From Phellopilus nigrolimitatus (Eukaryota; Basidiomycota; Agaricomycetes; Hymenochaetales; Hymenochaetaceae), in the NCBI GenBank assembly GCA_021029095.1, contig JAJOHG010000110.1, forward strand, positions 25,774-89,773: a stretch of 64,000 nucleotides of DNA, written 5' to 3'. Of this stretch, positions 45,565-57,119 are shown one piece after another; position 1 is the stretch's first letter; each line of letters starts with the position of its first letter. Made by a program: the position numbers and the translations under genes. The notes under the pieces were generated by a model that did not search any database, was not told the DNA's origin, and saw only the letters and a program-made list of their open reading frames with translations.

Positions 45565-46711
45565 GTCAAGTCTTTTCAACATCAAATATCTCCGTTTCCT
45601 TGTTTCACGTCGTCGGGTCTCCTCTTCGGCTTGAATATACGCGAATAGATATGCCATCACTTGAGAAGAAACGTACTTACCTTTTTTCTTGCTGTTCGGA
45701 GAAATTGGCTTAGATTTGTTATGTAACAATGCCGCGAAGAGGCAAGAGGAGTATGTGACCTGATATTGGGCCATATATATAACTGTTTCCCTATGCCGTT
45801 CTTCGAACTTGTGCTTCTAAGAGAAACTACCTCGCTGATTAAACCGAGAAGTCATCTGACTCGCAAGTGCATACGATGAGCAGATTCATTCTTCAGTGAA
45901 CACCTATTCATGGTTGTTTCCCCGGAGGCGCGCATCTCGTATGTTCGAGTAGGTGAGAGGAGACGGAAGCGCGACTAAAAGAAAAACATAGCTGTGACGT
46001 AAGAAAAATCGTGCGTCACGTTACTCGGCGCGTCTATCTTGTCAACCTTCGTCTCAATATCTGCTTTTTCACCTAATTCTGGGTCCAGTATAGGATTTAA
46101 CTTCTTTCCCTTCCCCAGATTCGTGCCAGCGAACAAGGTTCGGATGTCTTTGCTATAGCTTATGAGTTTTCATAGTATTCTTAAAAACGGAAAGTCGGGT
46201 GATCGCTGATCAGTATTATCTCAGTTATTTACAGCGGTCATCTTGTGTCACCCAGGACGGTCCGCGATATAAACTGGCGGCCCGACTATATGTGGTGTAT
46301 CTTTTTTTATTCATCCCGGCAGTTGCTCTCCGCTTTGCATTCTTCTCAAACATGATCACTCTCCTTAGAAGGCCACGAGTGCTGCTTAATCCTCATGTAA
46401 AGTCTTCTTGTGAGTGGCTCCTTAAGCGTCTCTGCTACACGTCCTTATGCGCTGGAAATAGGATCCTCGCTACAATTGACGCGGTAATCTCATGTTGCCG
46501 TGCATTGTTTTCACGGTCCGGAGCTCGACCGCCTCGAATCGCTAAGCGGCGCAATTAGTCGACTTTGTGGTCTCTTACGGCGAGAATGATGTTACAACCG
46601 ATACCTTAAGCCCGGAATATGACGCCTCATGTACTACCCTCTGGACATGTGAGCACGTCCAATACAGCTATATACGTATATTTTTCGGCGAAATTCCTCT
46701 GCTTGAATGCA
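45565..46711. other. Intergenic; no gene recognised
   Basis: Between the protease stop and the TATA box of the GH28 gene. A 119-codon plus-strand frame (46,199-46,558) has no family signal and uneven composition, so I leave it out. Confidence 0.5.
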
Positions 46712-46717
46712 TATAAA
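46712..46717 (+). promoter_or_regulatory. TATA box of the GH28 gene
   Basis: TATAAA at 46,712-46,717, 42-47 bp upstream of the ATG at 46,759. Confidence 0.55.
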
Positions 46718-46758
46718 GCATAACAAGCCGACGTTTCTACTCCTTCTTGTGGTTTATC

Positions 46759-48476
46759 ATGTTATTCGGGCACGTTCACCTCATATTTGCCTTGGTTGCA
46801 GCATCTGGTTCGCTCGCACAACTGTCTGGAAGTGTCGGGCCTACATCTTCGCTTCCATCAAAGCAGGAAACAATATGTAATGTCCTCGATTACGGCGGGG
46901 AGGTCGGATCCAGCGTGAATATAAATATTTTCTTTCTAGAGGAAACAAGTGAAACTGACTTCGTAAGGCTAGGACATAGGCCCTGCGATAGGCAGCGCCT
47001 TCGTTAATTGCGTACTGACACATTCGGGCTCGACACTGTATGTCCCATCAGGTAACTATAACATGGAGACTTGGCAGACACTGGATGGTGCGACGAAATG
47101 GGCCTTTCAGATGGACGGAATCATCACGCGCACAAGTAAGGGTATCCCCGAATTAGTCTGACATGTTAAAGCTTAAATATAAACTACATAGATGCGACTG
47201 GCGGTAACATGATAGTAGTCGAGAATGCAGATGACTTTGAATTCTTCTCGAGCAACAGTGCAGGCGCAATTCAAGGAAACGGATACCAAGCTCGCAATAC
47301 CGGGTTAGTGTATTCTAGTGGAACGTCTAATGATTCTTTTAATTAATGCATTTCCTGTAATTAGACCGCGTCTTATCCGTATCGTGACGTCTACAAATTG
47401 GTCCATCCACGATCTCATTCTTGTCGACTGTATGACGGCCTCTGCAGTTCTTCACACGGACACGTCTCACGTTCATCTTAGCTCCTGAATTCCACCTCGT
47501 AATTCAAGCGGGCTCCAATGGTGAAGTTTACAACATGGCTATCCGAGGAACTAACTTGGGGGGCTCTGACGGAATCGATGTCTGGGGTCAGTCACAGATT
47601 CTCATGATTTTACTGGTCTACCTGATCTAATAATATTTTAGGCGCGAACTACTGGATCCACGATGTCGAAGTGACGAACCGCGACGAGTGCGTGACGGTG
47701 AAGTCTCCGTCGAACAACATACTTGTTGAGCGCATCTGGTGCAACCAGTCCGGTGGGAGCGCGATCGGCTCTCTCGGCACGGAAACCGCTATCGAGGATG
47801 TGCTGTATCGTAATGTCTACACGAATGGCGGGAACCAAATGTTCCTGATCAAGTCGAACGGCGGCTCTGGCTATCTCCGCAACGTGCTCCTGCAGAATTT
47901 CATCGCACGTGGTACAGCGTATGGCCTCGACGTAGACCAGCACTGGTCCGGCCAGACGACCGCGGCGGGCAGTGGTGTCGCGCTGAGCAATATCACGTTT
48001 GACGTAACGTTTTTCTTGCTTTTCCCTACGCTTTTCTTAGATTTTTCTTTTTCAGAACTGGGATGGGTCAGTAGTTGACGGAGTGGCGCGCCCGCCGATT
48101 CAGTTCCTCTGCGAAGACAACGTACCATGCACAAGCATGATTCTCTCAAGCGTGAATCTCTGGTCCGACACTAGTTCAGCCGTCAACAAGTGCGGGAGCG
48201 CATTTGGTTCGGGATCATGCCTCAAGTCGGGCAGTGCGTCGAGTTATGCGGTCATCACGACCAGCATCAGCAAACCTGCGGGCTATACGACGCCACCCAG
48301 CCTGTCTGGCGATCTTTCTACGGGATTCGCGACCAATTCGCCAATTCCGGTTCCGTAAGTATCTGAAGAGTGCCTCAGAGTAAAGTTCAAATTCTCACTT
48401 TATTTAATCAAGGACTATACCATCCACATTCTACCCGGGTCTGCCACAAATATCTCCTCTCGCAAAACAATTATGA
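46759..48476 (+). CDS. GH28 family hydrolase, rhamnogalacturonase type
   Basis: A secreted enzyme acting on the pectin backbone. Eight exons by reading: 46,759-46,914, 46,973-47,135, 47,192-47,303, 47,365-47,429, 47,482-47,586, 47,642-48,003, 48,056-48,354 and 48,413-48,476; all phases agree. About 440 residues. [20 protein letters not shown] is a signal peptide. Core motifs: [30 protein letters not shown] (the NTD-equivalent, with GSD as in rhamnogalacturonan hydrolases), [10 protein letters not shown] (DD-equivalent), [10 protein letters not shown] (HG-equivalent, no His, again rhamnogalacturonase-like) and MFLIKSNGG (RIK-equivalent). The first intron (58 nt, ending ctag) is the least certain. 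No lesions; looks functional. Confidence 0.88.
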
Positions 48477-48666
48477 CCAAGAAGGTCAGTTGGTAGATTA
48501 CACACGAGCTAATCATCGCTCATACTGAATCAATATCTCATAGCAGGTGATATGGTGACATGTTGACACGAACCTGGGAGTACAGTTAAACGCATGTCGA
48601 TAATTAATTACCGGAACTCCAGTCACGAAATGCAATCAACCGCGTCTTTCCTCGACACCTACATAT

Positions 48667-50254
48667 TTACTGTTCAACACCTGTGTGATTTCGATACTGT
48701 TGCCCTTCCTTGTGCGTGCGCACTAGGCTAGACGAGTCATCCTTGAATTTGATCGGACAGGAGAGGAATTCCTGCATGAACTGTACATCCTCCTCGGACG
48801 TCCCGAAGAACTTGAGGATTCTTATGCTCGTCACGAAAGGCAGAAACAAACCAAACCACTCGAGAACCGTGCACACAATCATGCACTTCCCGTGCAGTGC
48901 CTTGTCCATGACGATGTCCACATGCGGGATGTGCAGGAGCGACTGCTTCAAATCGAACGGCGTGTCGAAGAGAGGGCCCTGGTCCTCTGACTCCTGTACA
49001 AATCGCTAGAATCCTCCTTGTAGACGTCCTCGATGTCGGTGAACGAAGACGGGAGCTGGAACATGAAGAAGTTTATGTTTGAGTTTACGGTGGAGCTCGT
49101 CAATGCTGTTCATCTGTTTTGTATCCCCGAAAAAGACATCCCGCCGCTTATGGTCCACGCGCTTGAGTGTCCACGGAGGCAGCTTCCAGACCTTGCTCGA
49201 CTGGAGCAGCCTGAGATTATCCTCGAATTTGATGGACCAGATCATCCCAAGGTAGTGAAGAAGTAGGTAGGTGTGGATTTCCACGTCGAGGAAGAAACGC
49301 GTTTTGCCGTTCAGATCGAGCCGAGGCTCGAGAAGCACGCCTTCCTGCGGCCAACTGCAAGATTTGATTGACGAAAGCTGCATATTGAGTGTGCTTGCGA
49401 GCTCCTTCACGATGGTAGGCTTGCGCAGAATGTCCTTCAGCGTCGCCTGCTTGTCGTCAGAAAGGACATCAGACTGTAGAACGGACTCGATGACATGCAT
49501 TCGTCTCGATCGTACGCTTGCGCAGGTCCTCTAAGAACTTCTCAATCCATTTGCGCAGCTTTTCTAGCGCTTCCTTTGCCTCCGACAAGAAGAGATCCTT
49601 TAAGTATGCCTCGAGAGCACCGACAACAATCTCTTTCATTTCGAAGATGAGCGACTCGAGCTTCTCCTTCTACTCGAGCGTCCCCTTCCTATTGACCTTC
49701 TGAAAACCGTCTGGAAGCAGAGTACTCTCGCCTTCGATAGGGACGGATATACCGGTGCGCGCTGAATTATCTTGAAGCCAATCAGCGAGGAGATTCTTAA
49801 ATAGACGTGCGTACTTGTAGCACGTGCTCTCAAGCTCAATCTGCGCTTCAGCCCGATGTATCCATTACTGAAGAACAGTGCGGGGAAAGCCTGAATCATG
49901 CCGCACTTATTCGAGATACCTTTCCATATCAACGAGGTTCATATCGGACGACCACGCGCCCGGTCAGACCTTCAACCCTTCGACAAGCGTCGCGAGGCGC
50001 GTAATGGTATTGTCTTCCACGCGTGCCTTCGCGTCGGCGACAGTCTTCTTCGCATGCGCCGCGTACCTTTGGCACAGCTTTTCGAGCTCATCGAGTCTGA
50101 CCTTAGTAATAAACTGGAGTCTCACCAAAACCTTCAATGGGCATAATACGTCGAGCAGCCAGATGGCGATTGGAGAAAGCGCAAGTAGCGGTAGACCGGT
50201 GAGAGACGGTTGACCTGTGTAATAGTGCGCATTGAAAGCACGCCTAGGCCGCAT
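48667..50254 (-). pseudogene. Decayed gene for a helical protein, unrecognised family
   Basis: Minus-strand text forms a continuous protein over several frames: SPIAIWLLDVLCPLKVLVRL and RYAAHAKKTVADAKARVEDN (50,000-50,180); QAFPALFFSNGYIGLK (about 49,830-49,890); ESLIFEMKEIVVGALEAYLK, EALEKLRKWIEKFLEDLRKR (49,510-49,660); DILRKPTIVKELASTLN then DLNGKTRFFLDVEIHTYLLL and DNLRLLQSSKVWKLPPWTLK (49,150-49,440); and a 3' part with KALHGKCMIVCTVLEWFGLF (48,680-48,910). There is an in-frame TAG near 49,673 and frame changes near 49,500 and 49,730. No catalytic motif or signal peptide is seen. It has the feel of a repeated fungal family but I cannot name it. Confidence 0.5.
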
Positions 50255-50552
50255 TTTGAGTCACAGCTGACTGCGCGGGGTCATGTTGTGAGTCACGTGA
50301 GTTCGCAGCGCCCTCTGGCATTATAACACAGAGTCGACGGACCCGGCCGGTTTGATCTCGAGTTAGCTTGATTCAAATTGACACTAAGATATCCTGCTTC
50401 TCGTATTGAGCATTGAAAAGAAAGAAAAAAACAGACGTGTAGCTCGCTATTCTAATTTTATTTTGAGGTTTGTGGCGATTTGAATGCGAAGAGTTGAACC
50501 TGAGCTTGTTGATTCTACTATACAGCGAGCATCCTTCGACGCCAATTGTTTT

Positions 50553-52815
50553 TTAGTATGCTGAAACAGCTTTTTTGATAAGCAGGACAGATTTCTCGCT
50601 GCGAGGGATGATTTTACAATCGAATTGTTCTGGTGCACTGTTTGGTAGCAATACTTAAAATGCTGGATCATTTCATAAAAATATACTCACGAGTGTAGAC
50701 CAGAGGTAAATATAACGTCTGGCTGGATCTTGTTTCCGTTATCGTCCAAAACTGGCCCCAAATTGAAAACGGCTAAGATGCTTGCTATTGCCAACCACGC
50801 GCTCGCTTCTGCGAAGTGACGCCCAGGACAGATGCTTCGAGCACAAAAAACAAATAAAGTAGTCAGTCAAGCAGATAAAGTATCTGCAGGCCATTCTTCT
50901 AACCGTCTTCCGAATCCAAATACAGCAGAAGCTGGGTCAAGTACGGCCTTCGAGGCTGCTTCGTGAGTCACCATGAAACGCTCGGGCAGAAAAGCCTCAG
51001 GATCGGTATAGTTGCGTTCGTCGTGCATCATTTGCCTTCCATTGTTTTAAAATAGAAATTCACGAAAAAAAAGGAATGCGCATGCAGAGACTAACCAGAT
51101 ATTTGGCATGATCAGAGATCCCTTCGGAATGAACTTCCCTTCCAGCTCGCCATCTTTCATCGCTCGGTGTGCGATGCCTTGAAAATCGGGGAAACGCTCA
51201 GCTAGGCTCAATTCGGATAGCAAGCTTTGTTACCGAGTGGAAACGGTGGTCTCCATCTGCACGTTGTCCGAATCGGAATTAAAGTAAAAAACAATATATT
51301 GCGGCAGCTCTCACCGTAGACACTCCTTCAGGATGCAATCGATATAGGGCAACGCGTCTTTATCTCTGTCTTCAAAAGACGGCAAACGATCACTACCAAT
51401 AACTCTATCTATCTCTTCCTGAGCTTTCTTCGCGACGTGAGGATGGAGTACCATGGCTAAAATGAAAATGCGAAGCACGGTGTACGACTTGATATTATTT
51501 TAGAAATTTTATAACTTGCGAAACAGATTGGACTCACAGTACCCACACCAGCTGATTTTAACGAGGAAAACGCCATCGTTAAGCAGACAGTATTTACAAA
51601 CGAAGACACAGATGCTTGCCTCGATAGAGCGAGCCAGAAACTTCCTTGATCGTTCGGTATTGTAGTTCATCGACTACTCCTTTCTGCTCGTAGTCATCGA
51701 GCATTAGCGAAACCAGTGAAAACGCCGCAGTTCCGTCAGCCTGAAAGATATTAGCTTCAAACGCGAAGTTTCTTAATTAGCTGCTCACCCGTCGCTCCTT
51801 GACCATGTCAAATGGTTTGTCAATCATATTGCGCAAAGCATCTTTCCCTTCAGCAGCAATTCGCTTCAGACGACCTCCAGGTAGAAAGGATGGCATAAAG
51901 CGCACTGGAAAAATATCCAGGTTAAAGAGAAAAAGGCTGCGGTGAAAGCGTAATGAACAGCGCACGCGCGGGAAATAAGTCAACGAGTGTAGCACCAGGA
52001 GCGCCAGGCCTGACGATAACAGACTCTGAATGTGTATTGAGTTTCATTACTGGGTCATCCTCGAGTGCCACTTGATGTCCATAGGTTGCAGACAGAATCG
52101 ACGAAGCGGCATATCTCGGGGAAAAATTGAGCCGACAGTAATAAAACAAGATCACTCGTTACCTTTTGGTTTTCACATAAAAGTCTTCGGGCTTCTGTAG
52201 CAGGTCCTCGAGCAAGTCGTGCACGCTTCGTACTTGGTGTGGCCTCAAAGAGACGACCGATCGCGGATTGAAGTATTGCTGAATCAGCCGGCGGTGCCTT
52301 CTCCAGAGATCGCCGTATGGGATGAAGGTTACGGAGCGCAGCTTCACCCTGGTATCGATATAATCAACTCAACTCAGTGCGTCGCACACGCAATCCTACA
52401 ATGCTTACATCTCTCCAAGGAATACCATGCGAGGTCTGTCCGAGTATATCGCGCCCTGCTTGTCCATCAGCTCATGCGCGTGCTCAAATTTGTTTAAAAC
52501 GACGATCGGTCTGCCGAGAACATTCATGTATATGATGTCGCCTATGCTCACAAGCAATGTTAAGGGTCAATTGCAAGATGAGATGATGAGAGAAAGGCGC
52601 GGACCGAATGTCTTTCTCCACGCCGAGAACGTCCTCCATTGATATTTCGATGAGATTTCCTGCAGGTTTCCGAAAAAAAGACTACCCTTGGGCCCCGGAG
52701 GCAAGGGCGAGCTCGACGTGCTCCGAGTCCATAAAATTTTGCACAGTAGGGCGGCAAATAAAGCTGTAAAAAGAGCCACAGTAGACATCATTGTAGTCAC
52801 TGACATCGTTATCAT
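50553..52815 (-). CDS. Cytochrome P450 monooxygenase
   Basis: A membrane-anchored haem-thiolate oxidase of the fungal microsomal class, substrate unknown. The ATG at 52,815 gives an N-terminal anchor ([19 protein letters not shown]) and [14 protein letters not shown]. Many small exons follow: [40 protein letters not shown] (I would place these at 52,480-52,560 and 52,280-52,345), [60 protein letters not shown] (with an ExxR-region exon split by an intron), [19 protein letters not shown], then the haem motif [15 protein letters not shown], split by an intron after CG near 50,905. The last exon, [20 protein letters not shown], ends in TAA at 50,553-50,555; its splice phase I could not resolve. 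No other lesion seen. It resembles O-methylsterigmatocystin oxidoreductase-like P450s. Confidence 0.85.
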
Positions 52816-54363
52816 CGTCTTGCTTACTACTTACAAGACAGAGGGGTTACATCGGCCCTGCGAGAATGGAAGATGGCTTATTCAGAGTGTGCATTTCTGC
52901 ACTTTACATGTGACGCGGGAAGTTACTGAGAACAATAATTAGTTTCTTCTATACATAGTCGAGTGAATGCTCGACTACTTCTGGTGGGCAGTGAAGTCGG
53001 GCTTCGCGGTTGTCTTTCGCTGGACCTAATCATTATCCTGGACTCCTGGAGACGGCAGCTAGCTCCACGCAACCTGAGAAGGCCCGATAACATCACATCA
53101 TGTCCGAGTATAGGTATAGTAGTCCGGAGAAATTCGCCGAAGATTGATTTCAATTCACTGCAGCACCGCGTGCTCATAACGAGTGGGCACAGATTCGCAA
53201 TTCCTTTTGTGCAACGGTGACTAAAAAAAGCAGATAGATACGAGATCTAGGTATTAGATAAACGCACATATCTTTGTGTCTAGAAAGCCACCGTTTTCAG
53301 TTTATGTGCTATCAACACAGAGTCCGGGATTAGGTATATGCGAGAGGAGATTCACTTTACGGGATGATGTTGCGAGGAAAGTTTAGAGCGAGAAGTCTGT
53401 GCAAGAGCATCAAGTAACAATGTGACCAAAAATGACTTGGAAGAACATAAGCAAGGAAGACGTACCGCACGCAATAAAGCATGACAAGATCATGTACGCC
53501 TGAAAGAAAGCGTAGGAAAAACAAAGTCAGAATCTCTATCGCCCCTCTATAATCCACTCATTCAAGTAGCGTGTTCGAAGACACAACAAAAGCGAGAAGA
53601 GTTTGAAGTGTTGAAAGCGAAAACTAAAGCCTGTCAAAACCCGCACCAGTTAGTTCAAGTCGATAATGGTGATTACGAGCAATAGTGCGAAAAGGAAATC
53701 CTGCGCCTTCGTAATTATTGAGTCACGGCCAATGAGTGTATCCTTAGCGTCCCCGGACTTCCGCTTATAAGTGCACGGCAGGGAAGCATTAATGTAATTG
53801 CGATTAGTTTTCGAAAAGTTGTGCATATTTTCCGCAACCTCGCCAATACCGTGCTCAAGGGTTGAGAAGGCGCCGTGTACTTGAAAAGCTTAGCTGACCA
53901 ACAACGTGTATGATCGATGACTAGCGCGGCTTAACTTTCCATATGAGAAGTAAACAGGAGCCAAGCGCAGATTCAACCATCAGCTAGAGTCTAAGGCTCG
54001 ACGTGTGCAAACCATTAGGACACTGTCTGATATCATGCCAGAGGCCAGAGGTACGTAGTTTCTGTCTCAAGAACCCAAAGCTCCCGGCAACGAAGTCGAA
54101 AGGAACTCTTCATGGCAAGATCAGGTTAATGATGAATTCTTCCTTAAAAGAGGATGTCGAATTGTATTCTACGTATCACATTCTCCAATGAGTCTAAAAA
54201 CATTGCATACTCATCCTTCAGCTCAGCTATACAAAACGTACGAAAATACTCAGCGCTAAACTTGCGGTCTCGGACTGCTCGTCACCGTCCTCCCCTTCGA
54301 ACGCCTTACGTCGGTTATCTTCCGTCAATATTGTGTACGAGGCCTTCGCCCTTGCCTTGCGGC
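52816..54363. other. Intergenic; no gene recognised
   Basis: Upstream of the divergent P450 start. Only short frames without family signals; no repeat family noticed. Confidence 0.5.
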
Positions 54364-54738
54364 TTAAGGATATGCCTGCGTTTGCAACGCGTCAATATCC
54401 ACATTCGCTATCGCCCTCTTTAACGGAGGTTTCTTCCTCGCACCTTTCTCCCTTGGCTTCTTTCTGGCCTTGCTGCCGCTGGACGCAGAAATGGTGATTG
54501 GAGGGCCGAGGTGCACTCCGGTCTCGCGGTGGATACCGTCCTCCTCAGCAGCCCACCAGCACATGAAGTCCTCCTGCTGCCATGCCTTTTTCGCCGCTGC
54601 GCGAGCCTGCTCTTCCTCTTGAGTTTCACGGAGGCTCTTCTTCGTTTTCGTCGGGGCGGCGTCCTGGTCCAACTGTTGCCGCTGAATGGAAAGGAACGAC
54701 AGTGGAGAGACTGAAGTTGAGGGTTCCGGTTCAGACAT
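54364..54738 (-). CDS. Orphan 124-residue charged protein
   Basis: Single intact frame, ATG at 54,738 (MSEPEPSTSVSPLSFLSIQR) to a stop at 54,364. Central helical charged part (LRETQEEEQARAAAKKAWQQ), a FMCWWAAEEDGI patch, and a basic tail (ARKKPREKGARKKPPLKRAI) that could target the nucleus. Unknown family. Its start overlaps the end of the MUB1-like copy 4, whose frame stops at 54,735-54,740, so the ORF may be a chance fusion product downstream of a captured fragment. Confidence 0.4.
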   Translation of the reverse strand: MSEPEPSTSVSPLSFLSIQRQQLDQDAAPTKTKKSLRETQEEEQARAAAKKAWQQEDFMCWWAAEEDGIHRETGVHLGPPITISASSGSKARKKPREKGARKKPPLKRAIANVDIDALQTQAYP

Positions 54739-55095
54739 ACGTATATGGTGTTGGGGAGTTGAAGAATTCGAGGCTGACGTTTGAAGCGGACGGCAGGCGG
54801 AGAAGTCCAGGGGGAGAAAGGCCGTAGATGGCGGAAGAATTCACAGGCGGCAGCGGGGAGCGACAAGAATCACGCAGGAGGCGGACAAAACGCTCCAAGC
54901 AGCCGTTGCAGGTGAGGATCTTCCGGGTGCGCGGCGAGGTCGAAGTGAGGTACGTGTCGTGGATGAGCGAGTTGAGCAGTGGTATCGGGAACGTCGTATG
55001 GGGCGCGGCAACGTCGCTCGATCATCTTCGAGCATGATGGCAGCGGCTATACATAGGCACGCGCGCCGACAACTGGGACGACAGCGGGGAAGATG
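54730..55095 (-). pseudogene. MUB1/samB-like protein, N-terminal fragment (copy 4)
   Basis: Minus-strand text PIPLLNSLIHDTYLTSTSPR, TRKILTCNGCLERFVRLLRD, SCRSPLPPVNSSAIYGLSPP (54,790-54,995) matches copy 3 at 24,640-24,800 in both protein and DNA, including tagatggcgga, gcaggaggcggacaa and gtgaggatct. The usual NPKSFDRHAA is replaced and the frame runs into a stop near 54,737. The native ATG exon is not found; sequence similarity fades near 55,095. Confidence 0.75.
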
Positions 55096-55770
55096 AGAGG
55101 GGCCATGGCGGGCGTGTGTATGCCCATTCAAGCGCTGCAGCATTCGTTAGTTTTCAGTGGTGCTCGATAGCTTTTACGGCACCTTGCCAGCAAAAATGAA
55201 ACGAAGACGTGACGAAGAACGTCGCCGGATTGTGCCGAACACGTCAGCGTGTCACATAGCGCACATAGCACGTGCCACGCATCATAGAGCTGCTTCCGCT
55301 AACTTTTTTCTACGAGTTGCACTTGCAGCGCAAGATTGATCCGAAAAACGACAGGCAAGAACAGAAGAGAGTGAGCTGGCACTTGCTCGTGCTTCGCGAT
55401 GTACGAAGCGGATTCCGGCGTCGATGTCGTCGTCGTGCGGCTATAGCCAGAAGGCTTTTGATACACTTTGGTCCTGGTGAAGAGGGGCTGGCTCTGCCAT
55501 AAAGGTGTGCCGCAGAGTTTCCGGGAACTTTGGAGAGGAACTGAAGATAAGGTGTGCTTTCGTTTCTCAGATAAATGGCTGGTCTAGAACAGACCAAGAA
55601 TCCTTCTGTGTTCTATCAGATACTCTAAAGCTTTGAATACCAATGACAACTTCTGCCGTTCGGCTTCAAAAACGACTCTTCCTTGTTTGCCTCCGGATGC
55701 ATTTTTGCTTTCTGGCTCCCACGTCAACGATCCACCGAAAAAGCACTACAAGATAGCCATTCCCGACGTT
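55096..55770. other. Intergenic; no gene recognised
   Basis: Short frames only, between the MUB1 fragment and the epimerase-like gene. Confidence 0.45.
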
Positions 55771-57119
55771 ATGGTCAACGTACTCCTCCTAGGTGCGACA
55801 GGGTACATCGGAGGTATATCCTTCCAACAACTCTATTTGGATTTTGCGCATTGAATAATTACGACAGGCTCTCTCCTCGTCTCTCTGAAGAAAGCATATT
55901 CGGAGGTCGTCATCACCGCACTCGTCCGGTCTGAATCTGACTTCCCTGCTATCCGTGCAGCAGGTGCTGCGCCCGTGCGCGGCTCTTTCTCCGACCACGA
56001 TCCGATCGCGGACCTTTCTGCGTCCGCAGACATAGTCGTCAATGCAGCAGACAGCGATGACGTGGCACTCGCGAGCGCAATCTTGCGCGGTTTGCGACGT
56101 CGAAAAGAAGAAGGCCGGGGCGTGGGCGCATTCATTCAGACCAGCGGAGGTGCGGTTTTCATGGACGATAGGATGGACGGGAAGTACGACCCAAACTTGA
56201 AGATATGGACTGTGCGTGGCTGCTGCTTAAATTTCCTGTATCGCTGATACTAATGTTTCTGAGTCAGGATACCGAGGAAGATATACGGTCCTTGACGACG
56301 AAGATGCCACATGCGCAGGTCGACATTCCGTATGGCCGTGTCATTTCCACCACTGTATAGAGTTCTAATACGCTTATATTTTTGCCTAGCATTATGAAGG
56401 CCTCTGAAGAGGGCCATGTCAACTCCTTCATCATCTGTCCACCGATAGTCTTTGGCAGAGGCTCCGGGCCCGTAAAGCGAGAGTCGGTCTTCTTCAAGCT
56501 CGTTCTTGCGGGTGCGAACATCCTGGAGCGCAAGGAGATGGTCTACATCGGTGAGGGCAGCAACGTGAACGGCGCCGTACGTATTCTTCTTTCTGAAGCC
56601 GCATGCATCGCTCGACGGTCATACAATGTTCTTTCCAATGTCAGGTCCACATCGACGATCTCGTCGAAGCCTACCACCTCATCTTCAAACTTGCGCTCGC
56701 GACTGGCCCCGGGCTCCTCGCTTCGAGTCCTTATTCTCGGTACTACGTCGCGGGCTCGATTCGAGTCGACTGGAAGACACTCGCAACAATTTTCGCTACC
56801 GAGCTCCACAAGCGAGGACTCATCAAATCTCCAGTTCCTGTGAGTGTCTCATACGAGGATGCCGGATCGTTTAACTGGTATGTCGTCTACACTACCTTCT
56901 CTGCTTGCTCTTGGTGTAGCCGTATGTCGAAGAGCTGAAGTGACTGATTATCGAGTACCTGATGACTGGATTAGGTACATGGCGAAGAACACCGCCATGC
57001 GGAACGGGCGCATACTGGAGCTGGGCTGGACGCCGAAGCACGCGGATTTTTCTGAGGACACGTTCGCCCACGATGTGGATGCTGCACTGAAAGAGATGAA
57101 TGCTTCAACCGTTTCTTGA
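55771..57119 (+). CDS. NAD(P)-dependent epimerase/NmrA-like protein
   Basis: A Rossmann-fold oxidoreductase or regulator, probably cytosolic. Exons: 55,771-55,813, 55,868-56,211, 56,268-56,329, 56,390-56,576, 56,645-56,877, and a last part to 57,119. Start VNVLLLGATGYIGG carries the dinucleotide-binding GxxGxxG. Then ITALVRSESDF, ADIVVNAADSDD, FIQTSGGAVF, the DIPIMKASEEGHVNSFIICP segment, VYIGEGSNVNGAVHIDDLVE, and the C-terminal IRYMAKNTAMRNGRILELGW. Splice phases agree for the first five exons. The join to the last exon is unclear because the frame after the tgtag acceptor (about 56,920) meets a TGA; a further small intron before gtacatggcg is possible. The catalytic YxxxK of SDR enzymes is not obvious. 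Confidence 0.75.

Noticed and set aside
46199..46558. 119-codon ORF before the GH28 gene
   Set aside because: No family signal or splice context and no supporting features.
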